This document shows, piece after piece, positions 51,999 through 63,765 of a stretch of DNA of 64,000 bases. The stretch is from assembly GCA_013176395.1 (NCBI GenBank), contig JABMLP010000016.1:1054001-1118000 (forward strand), read 5' to 3'. The notes under the pieces were generated by a model. It was given only the letters and a program-made list of their open reading frames with translations. It searched no databases and had not been told where the DNA came from. Every line of letters begins with the position of its first letter. Positions within the stretch are counted from its first letter, which is position 1. A program made the position numbers and the translations under genes. This stretch comes from Venturia oleaginea. Taxonomy: Eukaryota > Ascomycota > Dothideomycetes > Venturiales > Venturiaceae.

Positions 51999-53054
51999 CC
52001 TGGCGTGTGTTGCTATCCAATTCCAAGTGATGAAGGGGAATCCGATGCAAGGAGGGTGAAGGTGAATCAAGACGCGTCGTAATAAGTGAACAATCCAGGC
52101 CGAATTACCAAGCAATCAGCGAATAGGATCTGCCGCGTTCTACATGATTGCTCATTCCCCAACACAAAGATTGTGAATCTTACTGACTAATGTCCAATGG
52201 CAACTTCTTGCGTCATGATGAAACCAAAATATTTTTAGTGGAGATGCCATTCCGACAAAGCTCTTAACTCAGTCATCGCCGCTGCAGCTCACGCTAAATA
52301 TCTGGATACCTTATCGGTCCGCTCTAGCTGGCCTTCCGTCCGCTCTAGCTGGCCTTCCGTCCGCTCTAGCTGGCCTTCCGTCCGCTCTAGCTGGCCTGGC
52401 CTTCCGTCCGCTCTAGCTGGCCTTCCGTCCGCTCTAGCTGGCCTTCCGTCCGCTCTAGCTGGCCTTCCGTCCGCTCTAGCTGGCCTTCAGTCCGCTATAG
52501 CTGGCCTTCCGTCCACTCATCGCCCCTGCATTTCCATTCCAGTCCCCATCGTCGTTCGGGATGCCACAGCGGGACGAAGTGGACCCCATAAGGCGGTCAG
52601 ATGGGGACCGATGAGTCATGCAAAAAGAAATGTATCTTATTCATCAGTCATGAAAGTCTGTGCGGATGGTATACTGAATGCGGATGGGCAGTGGCAGTTG
52701 GTGACAAGTGAGCATTTTGAAATGTGGAAGCTAGGGACGATAATGCTATGTAGCTCGTCGGCTATCGGCGAATCTCCGACATCATGACTCGTAATATTTT
52801 GTTTACGGAGTAATCACCACCACAAAAATGTTTGTCTATATAGCTCATTGAGCTCAGTCGAGAAGAGCACCAATCTGAATCAGGTTCGTTCATGTGGATT
52901 CGGATAAAACCCCGGCTCGGATACGCCCGAGCTAGTGAGTGAACTGAAGAGAGAGATCCTCGTGCTCTAAGAATAAGGCGCGTGTATGATGCTTGAATCC
53001 CAAGTTGAATCACCACAATTTTAGATCAGCCAGAAAAGGAACATCGTCATCAGT
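51999..53054. other. Upstream region of the ABC transporter, with satellite
   Basis: No gene seen. Contains the 21-bp tandem repeat described next, 320-520 bp upstream of the transporter start, and otherwise unremarkable sequence up to the BTB-like gene's stop. Confidence 0.45.
52318..52514 (+). repeat. 21-bp tandem repeat, about nine copies
   Basis: Unit tccgctctagctggccttcc plus g, repeated head to tail with very few differences: an extra ggcct in the fourth copy and single-base changes in the last copies. Each unit carries CCG triplets spaced regularly (ttCCGtCCGc). Confidence 0.93.
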
Positions 53055-53885
53055 CTATCCCAACACCAATCGCTTCAGTATCCAAGTAGACTTAGTTCCG
53101 AAGAGATGGTTGACGGATGGTATACCGGCTACAACTTCCCATGGATCTTTAGGAGCGGCGATTGTCGGCGCCTTTGGAGCTGGAGCAGGCTGGCCCATAT
53201 TGATGTGCGGAAAGTTCCAATGCGAACCTTGCCAGCGATCCCGACGGATTCTGTCTCCTTGTCCTGCGTTCTTCAAAACTTTGATATATTTCTCAACCAT
53301 ATGACTCATCTTGGTATCTTCCTTCCTCAACCCAGTCCATGCTTGCACCTTAGTGACCTCGTCGTCGTGCATCCAGCCAAGGACAAATTGCTTCGCGATA
53401 GCCTTATCAATCTTGACAAGAAGATTACTGTCCTGGTCCAAAACCTTCTTCAGGTATTGTACATCATCTGCTGTAAATGCATCTTGCTTGTTGTCAATTG
53501 CCGTGACAAGACCTCCGCGAACTTTCTCGGCGCCACGTACAATTTCGAAGTGGTAAAGAGCAACCTCGCAGAGCTTTTCTTTCTGTCGGATGCTCAAGGC
53601 GTGGCGAGGTGTTTCGATATCTGTCCATTTTATGAGATCGTCCTTGCTCTCGTTGGCACGCATCCATCTAATGATCATTTCAAAAATGTCCACCGGGCAA
53701 TCGACCCGAATTTCGAACATGTCGCTCGGGTTCTTCATTCTCGCGCTCTGTTCATCTGCTCCTTTTCTAGAGAAGCGGGCTAGGTTGTGGGCAGGAAATT
53801 ATGTTAGCGCGTGTGATGGAACGCCGCGTTCGTCGATGCATTGGATCTTGACTGTTCTTGGGGCATTCATCTTGTCGATTGGCAT
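53055..53885 (-). pseudogene. BTB/POZ-like protein gene with one in-frame stop
   Basis: Fungal BTB-like protein, a possible protein-interaction module. From ATG 53885 the frame reads MPIDKMNAPRTVKIQCIDER and HALT, then TAA (53799-53801), and continues in the same frame as FPAHNLARFSRKGADE and SDMFEIRVDCPVDIFEMIIR, the second half of a BTB-like fold, then an alpha-helical C-terminal part (RQKEKLCEVALYHFEIVRG, KAIAKQFVLGWMHDDEV). The coding-like composition holds on both sides of the stop, so one nonsense change is likely; no intron fits. Translation could also start at the Met at 53738 and give a 227-residue protein. The family assignment is tentative. Confidence 0.5.
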
Positions 53886-54572
53886 TTTTCTAATAAATGA
53901 TTAGCAGGTATGGAGAGATTTGAGCGTCTAACATACCTGAGTATATATGTTCGGAAATAACTTGATGGGTTGATGGTCCGCCGAATAAATGTTTCCCGCG
54001 CTTGAACTTGCAAGGTTGATTTTACAGTTATTGTGTATAGGCCGGCTATAATTACAAGAGGGGAGACACAAATATTGACAATGATGTTGATGAGAAAAGA
54101 ATTGGGTGGCAGAAGAAGGACTTTTGAGTAGGTTGTGTGAGTGTTACGAACATCAAAATTTGCGGCCTTGCGACTGGACAATAACAAGCAGTGACATGAA
54201 TGCGTCTGCAATGGGGGATTGTCAGTAAAGCTTCGGTTGTGATTTCAGCACACAAGCATGATAACAGCCAAGAACATACAATTGCGGCTTGGTGCTATTC
54301 GATGCAAAGCACAAGGCAATTGTTCAATATCGCGATTGTTCTGCCACAACCGGGGCTGTCAGGTCCAGTTTTGCTCAGGCACGTATCTGATGTGGGCCAG
54401 CCTTCCAACGACTGGAGGCTTTGATCGGTTTGGTATGTGTCCCGAGACTGGACATCTTTAGATCGTTCTCAACCGCAATCGGATACACCATAAGTGCCTC
54501 GACAGTCGCCAGTCTGCAAGAAAGTATCTGAAGACTTATGACAACGACAACATAGAGAAGGCTGACCATCTT
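53886..54572. other. Gene-free stretch
   Basis: No gene seen in these 690 bp. It separates the start of the BTB-like gene from the stop of acetoacetyl-CoA synthetase, so it should hold the promoter of the former and the 3' end of the latter. Confidence 0.4.
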
Positions 54573-56791
54573 CTAGGCAGAGGTCTTCGCCCATGCACGA
54601 TACCAGTCAAGACATTCAGCGTTGGCAACTGATGCAGAGGTCTTGACGTTGAGTCCGCACAAGATTTGCTTGACCGCTGCTTCCACCCTACACCATATTG
54701 ATCAGCAGAGAAACGATGATAGCTAAAATCGGACTTACTTCTTTCCATTGCTCGTCACTGGAATCTCTGGGCACTCGTCGATGATACCAGGAACATGCCG
54801 TGCGCTCAGCTCCTTCCGGATGACAGTCTTGATAGCATCAGCGAGCTCCTGGGAGAACTTCTTCTGGTGTTCCATTTTCAAGAACAGGACTACAGTCTCG
54901 TCGTCGTCAGTCTCCCGTCTTCGCCCAATACAGAGAGCATCGGCCACGTCCTGTGGAAAGTGCTTGAGCAAGATGTTGTAAATCTCAGCGCTCCCAAACC
55001 TCACACCAGAAGGCTTCAAAATACCGTCGCTTCGTCCAAGCATAAGAAGACCACCAGTTTCGGGATTGAAACGAATGAAGTCACCGTGGTGCCAAACTCC
55101 CGGGAATTGCTCGAAGTAGCTGCTTTTGTACTTCTTCTCTCCGGTAGGGCCCCAGAACTTGACAGGCTGGCAGGGGAAGGGTTTGACGCAGACTAAGTCG
55201 CCAGCTTCGCCTGTGCTGGTCACGTCCTTGCCTTCGTAATCCCATGCTTCCACAGCCATCCCGAGTCCAAGCTTTTGTATCTCACCTGCGTAGACAGGAC
55301 TCAGAGGCGAAGGAGCTCCAAAGAGACTGATGATGTCCGTTCCACCCGTTATCGAACCCAAGTTTATAGTGGAAGGAAATGCGCTGTACACATATTTGAA
55401 TGTTGATGGTGCGAGGGGTGATCCTGTACTGTAGATGGCCTTTAGAGTCTTGAGCGACAAGGTCTCCAGAGGAAGAACATTCTTCTGTTCCAGAATGGAA
55501 AGATACTTTGCGGATGTCCCGAAATGGGTGATTTTAAACTCCTCAATTAGTCGTGCCATGGCCAAGGGATCCTCAATGGAAGTGCTCGGATCATCTTCGG
55601 ACCTATATCTGAAAGGAGCTCCATCGTACAGAACAAGTGTCGCGCCACTGGCAAGCCCAGAGACCTGCCAGTGCCACATCATCCACGTGCAGGTAGTGAA
55701 GTAGAAGAGCACAGATCCTGGTTCGATAGAGCAATGTAGAGCATGCTCTTTCTTGTGCTGAATAAGAGTGCCAATCGCTCCGTGTACGATACATTTTGGA
55801 GCTATGGGAACTTAGTATAAGTCTCGGAATTACAATGTTTTCAACTTACCACCAGTGGTCCCGCTACTGTACAGGATATATACAGGCTGATCGGGATCCA
55901 GTTGTTCGAATTTAAGACTATGCTCCCAAGTGCATAGGGCAAGAAATTCGTCCAAGGTGAGAGCTCGGCATGCAGACAGTTTAATTTTTGCAAGATTGGT
56001 TTCAACCTCTGGAACGGTTGGAAGCACAATTACAGCTCTCAGGCTTGGGAGCTTGCCAGCGATTTCTTGGACCTTTGGTAGAGCAGGATGGCCTCGCCCA
56101 TTGTAGAAACTGGCGTTGTCAGCGAAGAGAAGAACGGGCTCAATCTGCTCCATGCGGTCTAGGACAGCCTGTATGCCTGTATCTGGACTGACAGCAGTCC
56201 AGATCGCACCCAAAGAAGATGCTGCAAGCATTGCTACCAGCGCATTCACGTGGTGCCCACAATACCCTGCGATTCTTTCACCTTCCCTAACTCCCGCGCC
56301 AACCATTCCTGCTTGCATCGCTCGGACTTTCTCCCGAAGTTCGAGCCATGTCACAGTTTGTCGAGTTATCTCAGTCGCTGCGATGATAGCTGGTCCATTT
56401 TCATCTGGCTGCTTTGCAGGGAAGAGTAAATTCTCTGCGAAGTTGAGTCGTGCGCCGGTGAACCAGCTTACTCGTGGAAATATGGGTGCTTTCTCATCCA
56501 CAACCTGCAGCAGACGTTAGTTGTTATTGATGAAAAATGCAGTCGAAAGCATACGAGGTCATATGGCTTTGATGCTACAATGCCGGTTGTTTCCCAAACC
56601 TGTCCCCAAAAAGTAGCGATGTTTTTAACGCTCCATTCATGCAGGTCATCATACGTCTTCAGCTGCAGACCGTGCTTCCTGTTGAGGAGTACCATGAATT
56701 TGTACATGGCAGTGGCCTCGCGGTCTGAGATAGACTGCTCCCAGAGTTTGATAGCATTCTTTGTGCCATTGACACCGTTACTTTCGGCCAT
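54573..56791 (-). CDS. Acetoacetyl-CoA synthetase
   Basis: Activates acetoacetate to acetoacetyl-CoA with ATP (EC 6.2.1.16), feeding ketone-body carbon into sterol and lipid synthesis. Four exons, 56555-56791, 55850-56504, 54739-55801 and 54573-54687, give 689 residues, the expected size. The N-terminal ACAS region ends WGQVWETTGIVASKPYD; then FTGARLNFAENLLFP, the AMP-binding motif YILYSSGTTG, CTWMMWHWQVSGLASGATLV, SITGGTDIISLFG, GVWHHGDFIRF and the catalytic-Lys segment TSNGKKVE, all in order. Introns are 50, 48 and 51 bp with standard ends. It starts 425 bp from the divergent GST-like gene. Intact. Confidence 0.93.
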
Positions 56792-57215
56792 TGTGCTTGT
56801 TGTTGTAGAGAGTGCGCAGTCTTTTCGGCCGCAAAGTGATGAGAATTGGAGTATTAATAGATGAGGTGTGAAGGAAGCTCGGATCCCTCAACCAATTTAA
56901 GTAAGATGCGTCAGCCAAAGGCCTTCACCAAAACCACCATTACACCTCCGCCCATCGGAAAAGTGTTGGATCCAGTTCGAGAAGAGAGCCTTGATGAAGG
57001 CCACTTACCCGCCTGACGTAAGCAGCCTGCCCGTCGACCGATGATTCTGTGGAAGATGCGCGGAGTTGGACCGAGGGAAGATCTGAAGCGCCAAAAACAA
57101 CAAAATTCTCAAGTTATCAAGTCTCGATTGATATTCCTTTTCTTGTTCCATGGCTATATACTGTTGAAGTCGGCACTAGGATAAGGCTTACCGACGCTTT
57201 AGTTGATAACCCATC
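56792..57215. promoter_or_regulatory. Shared upstream region of AACS and GST-like genes
   Basis: The 424 bp between two divergent genes must carry both promoters. I see no clear TATA box or repeated operator-like site. Confidence 0.45.
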
Positions 57216-58397
57216 ATGTCTTCGCAGACATCGTCTCCACCCGTGATCCTATTCGGATACCAGTCCTCCCCATTTACAAACAAGATACATCTTGCACTCC
57301 GACTCAAACAGATACCATATCACTATGTCCAGGTCCCAAGCATGATGCCGCGACCATTCTTGCGAAATACTTTCAACTTAACGTAATTCAACTCGACCAG
57401 CTTAACCAGCGGAATACTGACTTCGCAAAGTTACCGCAAGATTCCCGTTTGCTCCATCGGTCACGATGTGTACTGCGATACGGCTGTCATTTTGGAAGCT
57501 CTAGAACAGTTCTTCCCTGAGAGCCCCACTCTCTACCCGAAAGACCACAATGGAAGAAATAATAGGGCTCTGATAAGAGGGTTTGCCAGCTATTGGACTG
57601 ATCGACCTTTTTTCCGGGTCACGACTGGTTTGATACCTGGAGTCGTTTGGCAAACGTCCTTTGGAGTTGATCGAGCAGAGTTGATTGGTCACAAATTGAA
57701 CGCAGCAAAATTGGCGAAGAAAACACCACAGAATCTCTCATCTTTGGATTTACATCTTTCAATCCTTGAACCGCAGTTTGTTGAGTCCAAGAGAGGCTGG
57801 ATATTCGCTACAGACAAGCCAAGTCTGGCAGATATAGCACTTTGGTATCAACTGCGATGGGGAATCGATATTGCTGCTGGGAAGGGTACCTACAATCTGA
57901 CTGGAGGTGGAACAACGGATCAGGCGAAAGACGTGACAGGCTCTGTCTTCAATGAGAAGAGATATCCTCATCTTTGGCGATGGTTTCATGCATTCGAGAG
58001 ACACATCGAAGGGCTTCCTGTCATGCTGAAAGACTGTTCAGAAAATGAAGCCACAAAGATCTTGGAGGAGTATAAAGGCGAGAAGATGGATTTCTCGCAA
58101 ACTCCTGCGACTCCACATGGGGAACTTGATGGCCAGAATGGTCTTGTCGCCGGCGTGAAAGTCAGTGTCGCGCCTGATGATACTGGAAGGAACAAGTGAG
58201 TATACATCGCAAGAAACTCGTATAAATTGTACTAAACTCAACCCAGCCCAACACTCGGTGCTCTCATCGCGATTTCGCCAGAAGAGATTATTCTGAAGCC
58301 GCAGGAGCTCGATTGCTCGACTCCGCTCATTGAGGCTCGCATTCATTTCCCTCGTCTTGGATTTGTCGTCAAGCCGTTGGAGACGGCTAAACTGTAA
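57216..58397 (+). CDS. Glutathione S-transferase-like protein
   Basis: Three exons, 57216-57382, 57431-58195 and 58247-58397, with introns of 48 and 51 bp, give 360 residues. The N-terminal thioredoxin-like domain starts PPVILFGYQSSPFTNKIHLA, where the SSPFTNK stretch sits at the glutathione-site helix; after the first intron, YRKIPVCSIGHDVYCDT gives the cis-Pro and the acidic residue that bind glutathione in this fold. An all-helical domain follows (HLSILEPQFVESKRGWIF, TDKPSLADIALWYQL). The C-terminal 100 residues after the helical domain (IHFPRLGFVVKPLE) extend beyond classical GSTs, as in a fungal GST-like group. Substrate and activity are unknown; detoxification is the usual role. Confidence 0.8.
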
Positions 58398-58513
58398 ATA
58401 ACGTCTGTAAGACTTGCAAGCCATTCGGTCAGCGATCAAAGAGAGTGAGTGACATGCTTTCTAAGTGATTCACTAGCCGCGGCGCCGCTTGCCGTCTGAG
58501 TAAAAAGGGGAAC

Positions 58514-58683
58514 CTCGAGGTGATCACACACAGTCCGTGGGTCGACCTGGCGTGAGAGATCTGTTCCAGTCTACTAGGGCTACGTAGGTACTAGTAAGCT
58601 CGAGGTGATCACACACAGTCCGTGGGTCGACCTGGCGTGAGAGATCTGTTCCAGTCTGCTAGGGCTACGTAGGTACTAGTAAG
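58514..58683 (+). repeat. 85-bp tandem duplication
   Basis: 58514-58598 and 58599-58683 are the same 85-bp sequence, starting ctcgaggtgatcacac, with one difference that I see (ctact versus ctgct). A recent local duplication in the 3' flank of the GST-like gene. Confidence 0.95.
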
Positions 58684-60033
58684 TACCTAACGATGGAAGC
58701 GTTTCTTTGGGTTGGTCGAAATCACTGGATCATTTGTCTTCGTGTAATTCCAGATGTATTTCTCTTGATATTGAGGATGGAAGGAGGTCTGCAACTTGAT
58801 GTACGTGTGGTCGAGTGACTCGAGTCCCGTACCTTGAGTCAGCTTTTTAATGAAAGACAAAGACGTGCCGGTTAAGCATATGCATTTCCCACGAACTGCC
58901 AGGGTCTCTTCGGCCTTTAGATGACCCATGCTTATCTCCACCTCGGACTTCCTCCGGCACTACTGCCCGGCCGGCTCTGCCGTAGTAGTTTTGACCATGA
59001 CCGATATGTCTGACTTCGCAGCAAATCCATCCGTGAACAGGAAACCCATGATACCAACCATCCTTCCCAGCAGATGCAGGTGAAAATGGAAACGGCTGCT
59101 GCCAAGGACGGCTCTAACGCCACCAAAATCAACATCCTCGGCTGCCAACCTCAATCTTGCATTCTGAGTCAGGAGTCTTCATATAGACTTGCCAGTGCCG
59201 ATGCTTTCACTGAAGAACAGAGAGTCAAGAAGAACGCCGCAATTGATTGTTCTTCTCGAAGCTACAGATTGATGCCCGCTCGCGCGCTTTCCCCGCAAAG
59301 CTCATGCCCCTCCTTCGACTTACCATGCCGTATATGGATCTCTTCAGGGTCGTTGTACAGGCTTCATTTACACACCAACACTGCCCAGATGTAAATTCGA
59401 GGTCATATATCCCAGCAAGGCCAAAACTGTATCAAGTCCGAGACGCTCGGACACCCTGGACAAATCGCAGGCCAAGTGCATTGCATATCACTAGGCTAGC
59501 TTGGGCTTTAATGTGAACAATTCCGTCCATGCTCGTCCAGACCTGCACTGGGTTTGCGACCTCGAAAATCTAGTCATTTGTCTTTCGAGCTTTTGGTTGC
59601 TTTGACAATGGCAGAGGCGACTCATTGCGTGACGTTATAAACAGTACAGTCAACAATTGGTTGTGAGCCCTCCCATGTTTTGCCACGGCAGCTGCAGCCA
59701 CAGCTACAACAGTACGTCCCGAATTTTTTTTAAACGCTGCTTCTTCGGCCGTTCGTCAGTCATTACCATCGTACAATGTTCTTGTGTTTCAATGGAGCCT
59801 CTGAGCCCCATGTTTCCCCATGTCTGCGTCGCATGAATCTCCAAACGCGACCGATTGGCTTGCAATCCCTCCCTGAATGTCTCTCTTTAAGTCACTCAAG
59901 AACTTGCTATTCCCCTATTGTTTGTTTCCCTTCCAACATCACTGTCATGGCTCAGCATCTTGGACAGAAATCTTGGCTATGAACCATTTACTCACCACTG
60001 TACCTGCAGTCATTCGTGGAGACTCGGCCGAAC
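58684..60033. other. Stretch without a confident gene
   Basis: A minus-strand frame at 58687-58929 (MGHLKAEETLAVRGKC.. to KKRFHR) has protein-like composition and stays open upstream, but I recognise no family and no splice-supported extension; it may be a gene fragment. The remainder shows only short frames. The right end should hold the promoter of the rhodopsin-like gene. Confidence 0.35.
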
Positions 60034-61958
60034 ATGATGGTCTCGTTGCTGGAGCCTCGGGCAGCAGCTCTTTATAACACCCAGGACAATTCAGAGCGGA
60101 ACTGGCTGCCAGCCTATGCGTTGACGATACAAATTGTTGTCACATTTCTGGTGTGGATACGGCTCATCAGTCGATTTTCTACCAACGGTCGCCCTGGGTT
60201 CGATGACGTCCTCATCTTCTTCGCCTGGATACTCGGCACGTTAATGACCGCAGCTTGTATACTATGTATGTATGCTCAGATATCGCAGTTCCTTGGCTAA
60301 TGGATTCAGCTGTGTATCGCTATGGATTCAACAAGCATATATGGGGAGTCGCAGTCAAGGATTGGTGGAAAGGAGGATTAGTATGTCTTCGCAGACAGTC
60401 ATTGAGGATTTTGCTGAGACGTTCTAGATCGCCTTCGTTATTGAGTCGCTAATGTTATGGAGTACCTGCCTCACGAAGGTATCAATCCTCATGTTCTACC
60501 GTAGGATGGTTCAGGGCACCTACAGTCGGAGGTTCAAATGGGCAACATGGGCTGCCATCGCTTTTGTCATCGCCTACACCATCACCTTCTTCGTTCTAAC
60601 ATTCACATCGTGCCGACCGTTTGTTGCCGTGTGGCAGCAGTACAATCCAGATTGGCTCGCAAAGAATCCACATTTCTTCTGCGCCGACAATGTTATAGCG
60701 ACACAGCTCTCCGAACTCGCCGGAGGATTGAGCGTGGTCACGGATTTCTACTCCGTAATGCTCCCAGCTGTACTCATCCTCAAGATTCGAATTACTAGAC
60801 GTCAGAAATACGGCCTTCTCTTCATCTTTGGGATGGGATATCTGTAAGTTCAAAATCCAGTTGACAGTCGCTGAATGTTCCATTTCGTGGCTGTTGAGAT
60901 ATACACCAGCTAGAGTTTTATCTTCATGAAAAAGGCTTGAGGCTAATCATGGCCGCTCGTTTAGTGTCGTGGCCGCCGGAATCGCTCGTACCATTTATCT
61001 CGGCCGCGCGCAAGGTGAGGTGGTCGACAAGTCTTGGGCAGCCTTCAACATCTTCGCCGCAAGTATAATCGAGTGTAACGTTGCTATTGCTTGTGCTTGC
61101 GCACCATCACTGAAGATCTTCTTTGGCAGATTCTTCCGCGACATGTCAACCAAGTATGGAAGTGGCGGGAGTAGCAAAATCAGCAGCAAGACTGAAAACA
61201 GCAATGGCAACCACAGCCACAACAACGAGATCGAAATGTATTTCGATGGGGATGGAGATGCAATCAACAAGATCGACGGTCCTATGAAAATACTGAGAGC
61301 GAAAACTAGCAGACTGAAGTCGAAGATGGGTGGAAATAAGAAAGAGATGGTTGATATATACATGGAAGAGGATGGAGACAGTTTCAGAGAAACACACGAA
61401 CATGGACTTTCCAGTCTGGACCCGGTAGCATCAGGCCTGGGCGATGATCTAGTCTCACCCATGGAGCGCGAGTTCTCACGTATAATGCATCAACGTGACG
61501 GTCGAGTTGCCGCCGAAGCGAAGGAAATGCTGCAGAACCCATCTTTGACACCTCAAAATATACGGCATTTCCCTGGACCAAGATCGAACGTTGATTCTTT
61601 CATCATCTCACCCTCACCCTCGGTCTCATCCGACGACGAAGCCAGCCTCGTTGACAAAAGAGCATACAATCGCGATGGAGACCTTCCTTACGGTCTACCT
61701 GAAAAAGAAGAACCGCAATCGTTCAGTCGGTTGCCTTGGATACAGACACCACCTCCCGTACCAGATATACCGCCCCAATTCCGACGTCCGTCGCCTGGTA
61801 TAACACCGCCAGTCTCCGAGAGATCTTTCTACGAAGACCATGTTTTCAGGCCTTCCACAGCTCGCTCGATAGATACAGCACTGTTACCGAGGAAGAAAGC
61901 GAGACGGAAGTTGAGTAAAGAGACATGGAATGAGAAGACGACTTATCCTTCGATGTGA
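60034..61958 (+). CDS. Fungal rhodopsin-like integral membrane protein (Pth11-related type)
   Basis: Seven-segment membrane protein of the large Pezizomycotina family annotated as rhodopsin domain or Pth11-like; functions are mostly unknown, some are surface sensors. Four exons, 60034-60265, 60310-60380, 60428-60843 and 60965-61958, give 570 residues. Segments visible: LTIQIVVTFLVWIRLISRF, DDVLIFFAWILGTLMTAACI, then FNKHIWGVAVKDWWKGG (the conserved loop with His), IESLMLWSTCLTKVSILMFY, WAAIAFVIAYTITFFVLTF with the following SCRPF and CAD Cys residues, and TDFYSVMLPAVLILKIRI. The 230-residue cytosolic tail is Ser/Pro-rich and acidic (ISPSPSVSSDDEASLVDK) and ends at TTYPSM. Start choice: the first ATG of a tandem pair at 60034. 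Confidence 0.87.
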
Positions 61959-63765
61959 GGAAATGTAGGAGAGACGAGGGCTGCTTGTATATTAGTCGGT
62001 CTCACCATAATGTTCCATGGTGGAGCTGGCATGGACGCTAAATAATTCATTTTCATGACCATTGCTGGTGTAAATGCACCGGAAGAAAAAAAGGACAGGG
62101 TCTAGATTAGGCTGGCGCGTAGACCATCGTAGGTCATTGGAGCGAACATGTTCTCGACGTATGGGAGGAGAAAGATACCATTATAGTAATTGATTTGTAC
62201 TATTCTATATTGCCAGTAGAACTCCTACAAGAGATGCCAACCTACCTGACTACTGATGTACCTAATCGAGAGCGAGATCATACATCTCCACCACAACAAA
62301 GTAAGACCGGAAACCCCATTTGCTCGATTAGAGACCTCCACCACATCGCAGCACCACTTCCACATACCTCTACATACACGCTACAAAAAAAAATCCACAC
62401 GAGAAGAGACATAACAATCTGCCAGTATCGGTCCAAAATCAGTTAGTTGCGAACAGGTGAAGTAACAGAGCATCCCCGATCGATACCAGCATCCCTGTAT
62501 CCCTGCCTTTCAAAGCGCCCGATTAAGCACAAGCCTAAATAACCGATGCCGAAAAGCCAAAACCTCAGCCTTAGGCCCTAGCGACGTGAACGATTCAAGG
62601 ATGGGTAATGTGACACTGTTTCCGAAAACGTGGTGGCTGGGTACCTCACGCCAGGCCAAGACAAGACAAGAAAAGACAAGGCAAGGTGCCCCGAAAAGCC
62701 AAAGGCTGGAAAACGTTAAGCGAGGGAGAGTACAGTACATCTCCCCGTAAATCCATGGGAATTGTGTTCGGTTGTAGCTTTCTCTAGAAGGGTTTCTGGA
62801 GTGGTACATAAACGCCTCGACGTCGCGACCCGATGATTTGTTCCGGTTGAGGTGGGTGAGAGGGATTGTGGACTATAGTATTGTATACCCTGCCTTACCT
62901 TCCCATCCCTAAGGAAGTCAGTCAGTCAGTCAGCGGCCCGTCAGACCCCTGCCCCACTGCATCCCTGTCCCTGTCCCTGTCCCCGTCCCTATCCGCCTGC
63001 AGTTACCAACGAAACAAACTCAACCATTCCCACGCACCCACAGCCAAGACCCCCCAAATCTTCCGAGAAACGAAATGCAGATCGGGGATACCGGGTTCAC
63101 ACGTTTTCTTTCTGCCCTACTATACAACACTCTTGCATACCTGCATGCGTGTATTCTTCCCTGTATCAAACCGCCTATCTACCCAGTACGTCGATCCGCG
63201 TCGGAGGAAGTGACGGACCTGGGTAAGCGTGCATTCCCGTGCGATGACAGTAGCAGTCGCACAACATCATGTACTTCGCTAAGAGATTGCGAGGCGGGAT
63301 ACTTTGATACTTGGGATGATGCTGTCTTTATCGCTGCGTGATTGTGGAGGTACGGATCATCATGCCGCTTAGACCCGAGGTGAGGAGTGGGGAGTGCATG
63401 TTCAGGCTGTGTATCTATCATCCGTCCGGGTATCGGATTATTTGATCAGGTCGGAGGGTTGCTTTCTTGCAGGTGGTACGAATCAGAGACATGAACAAGG
63501 TTTCTTCTTGTCGAATTTTTAGGTGGTGGAGGTTTGGCTTTGCCGGAATGGCGGGTCTGATCTCATAGCTTCTTTGTTTTTGATCTCTTTTGCTACTATT
63601 GAAGATAGGGGGGAGGGGGGAAGGGACAGCATTGTAGGTATGGTCATTTTCCATGACCAAATGGCTAGGCCTCGATCATGAAGCTTTGCCTGCAGCTTGA
63701 TTATTATGTTTATTTTCTCAATTTGACTTGCATCATTCTTCCTCAATATTTTAACATCCACATCA
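61959..63765. other. Gene-free stretch with simple repeats
   Basis: No convincing gene in 1.8 kb. Simple repeats: agacaag-type (62655-62685), cagt repeated four times (62909-62932) and ccctgt repeated (62963-62985). An 88-codon frame from ATG 63075 (MQIGDTGFTRFLSALLY) has no recognisable motif. Confidence 0.4.

Noticed and set aside
52318..52514. The 21-bp repeats as a CRISPR array
   Set aside because: The repeats are contiguous with no unique spacers, there are no cas genes, and the genome is fungal.
53106..53783. A 225-codon plus-strand ORF opposite the BTB-like gene
   Set aside because: It is the antisense shadow of the minus-strand frame; the minus strand has the better protein-like composition and BTB-like residues, while the plus ORF has no motif.
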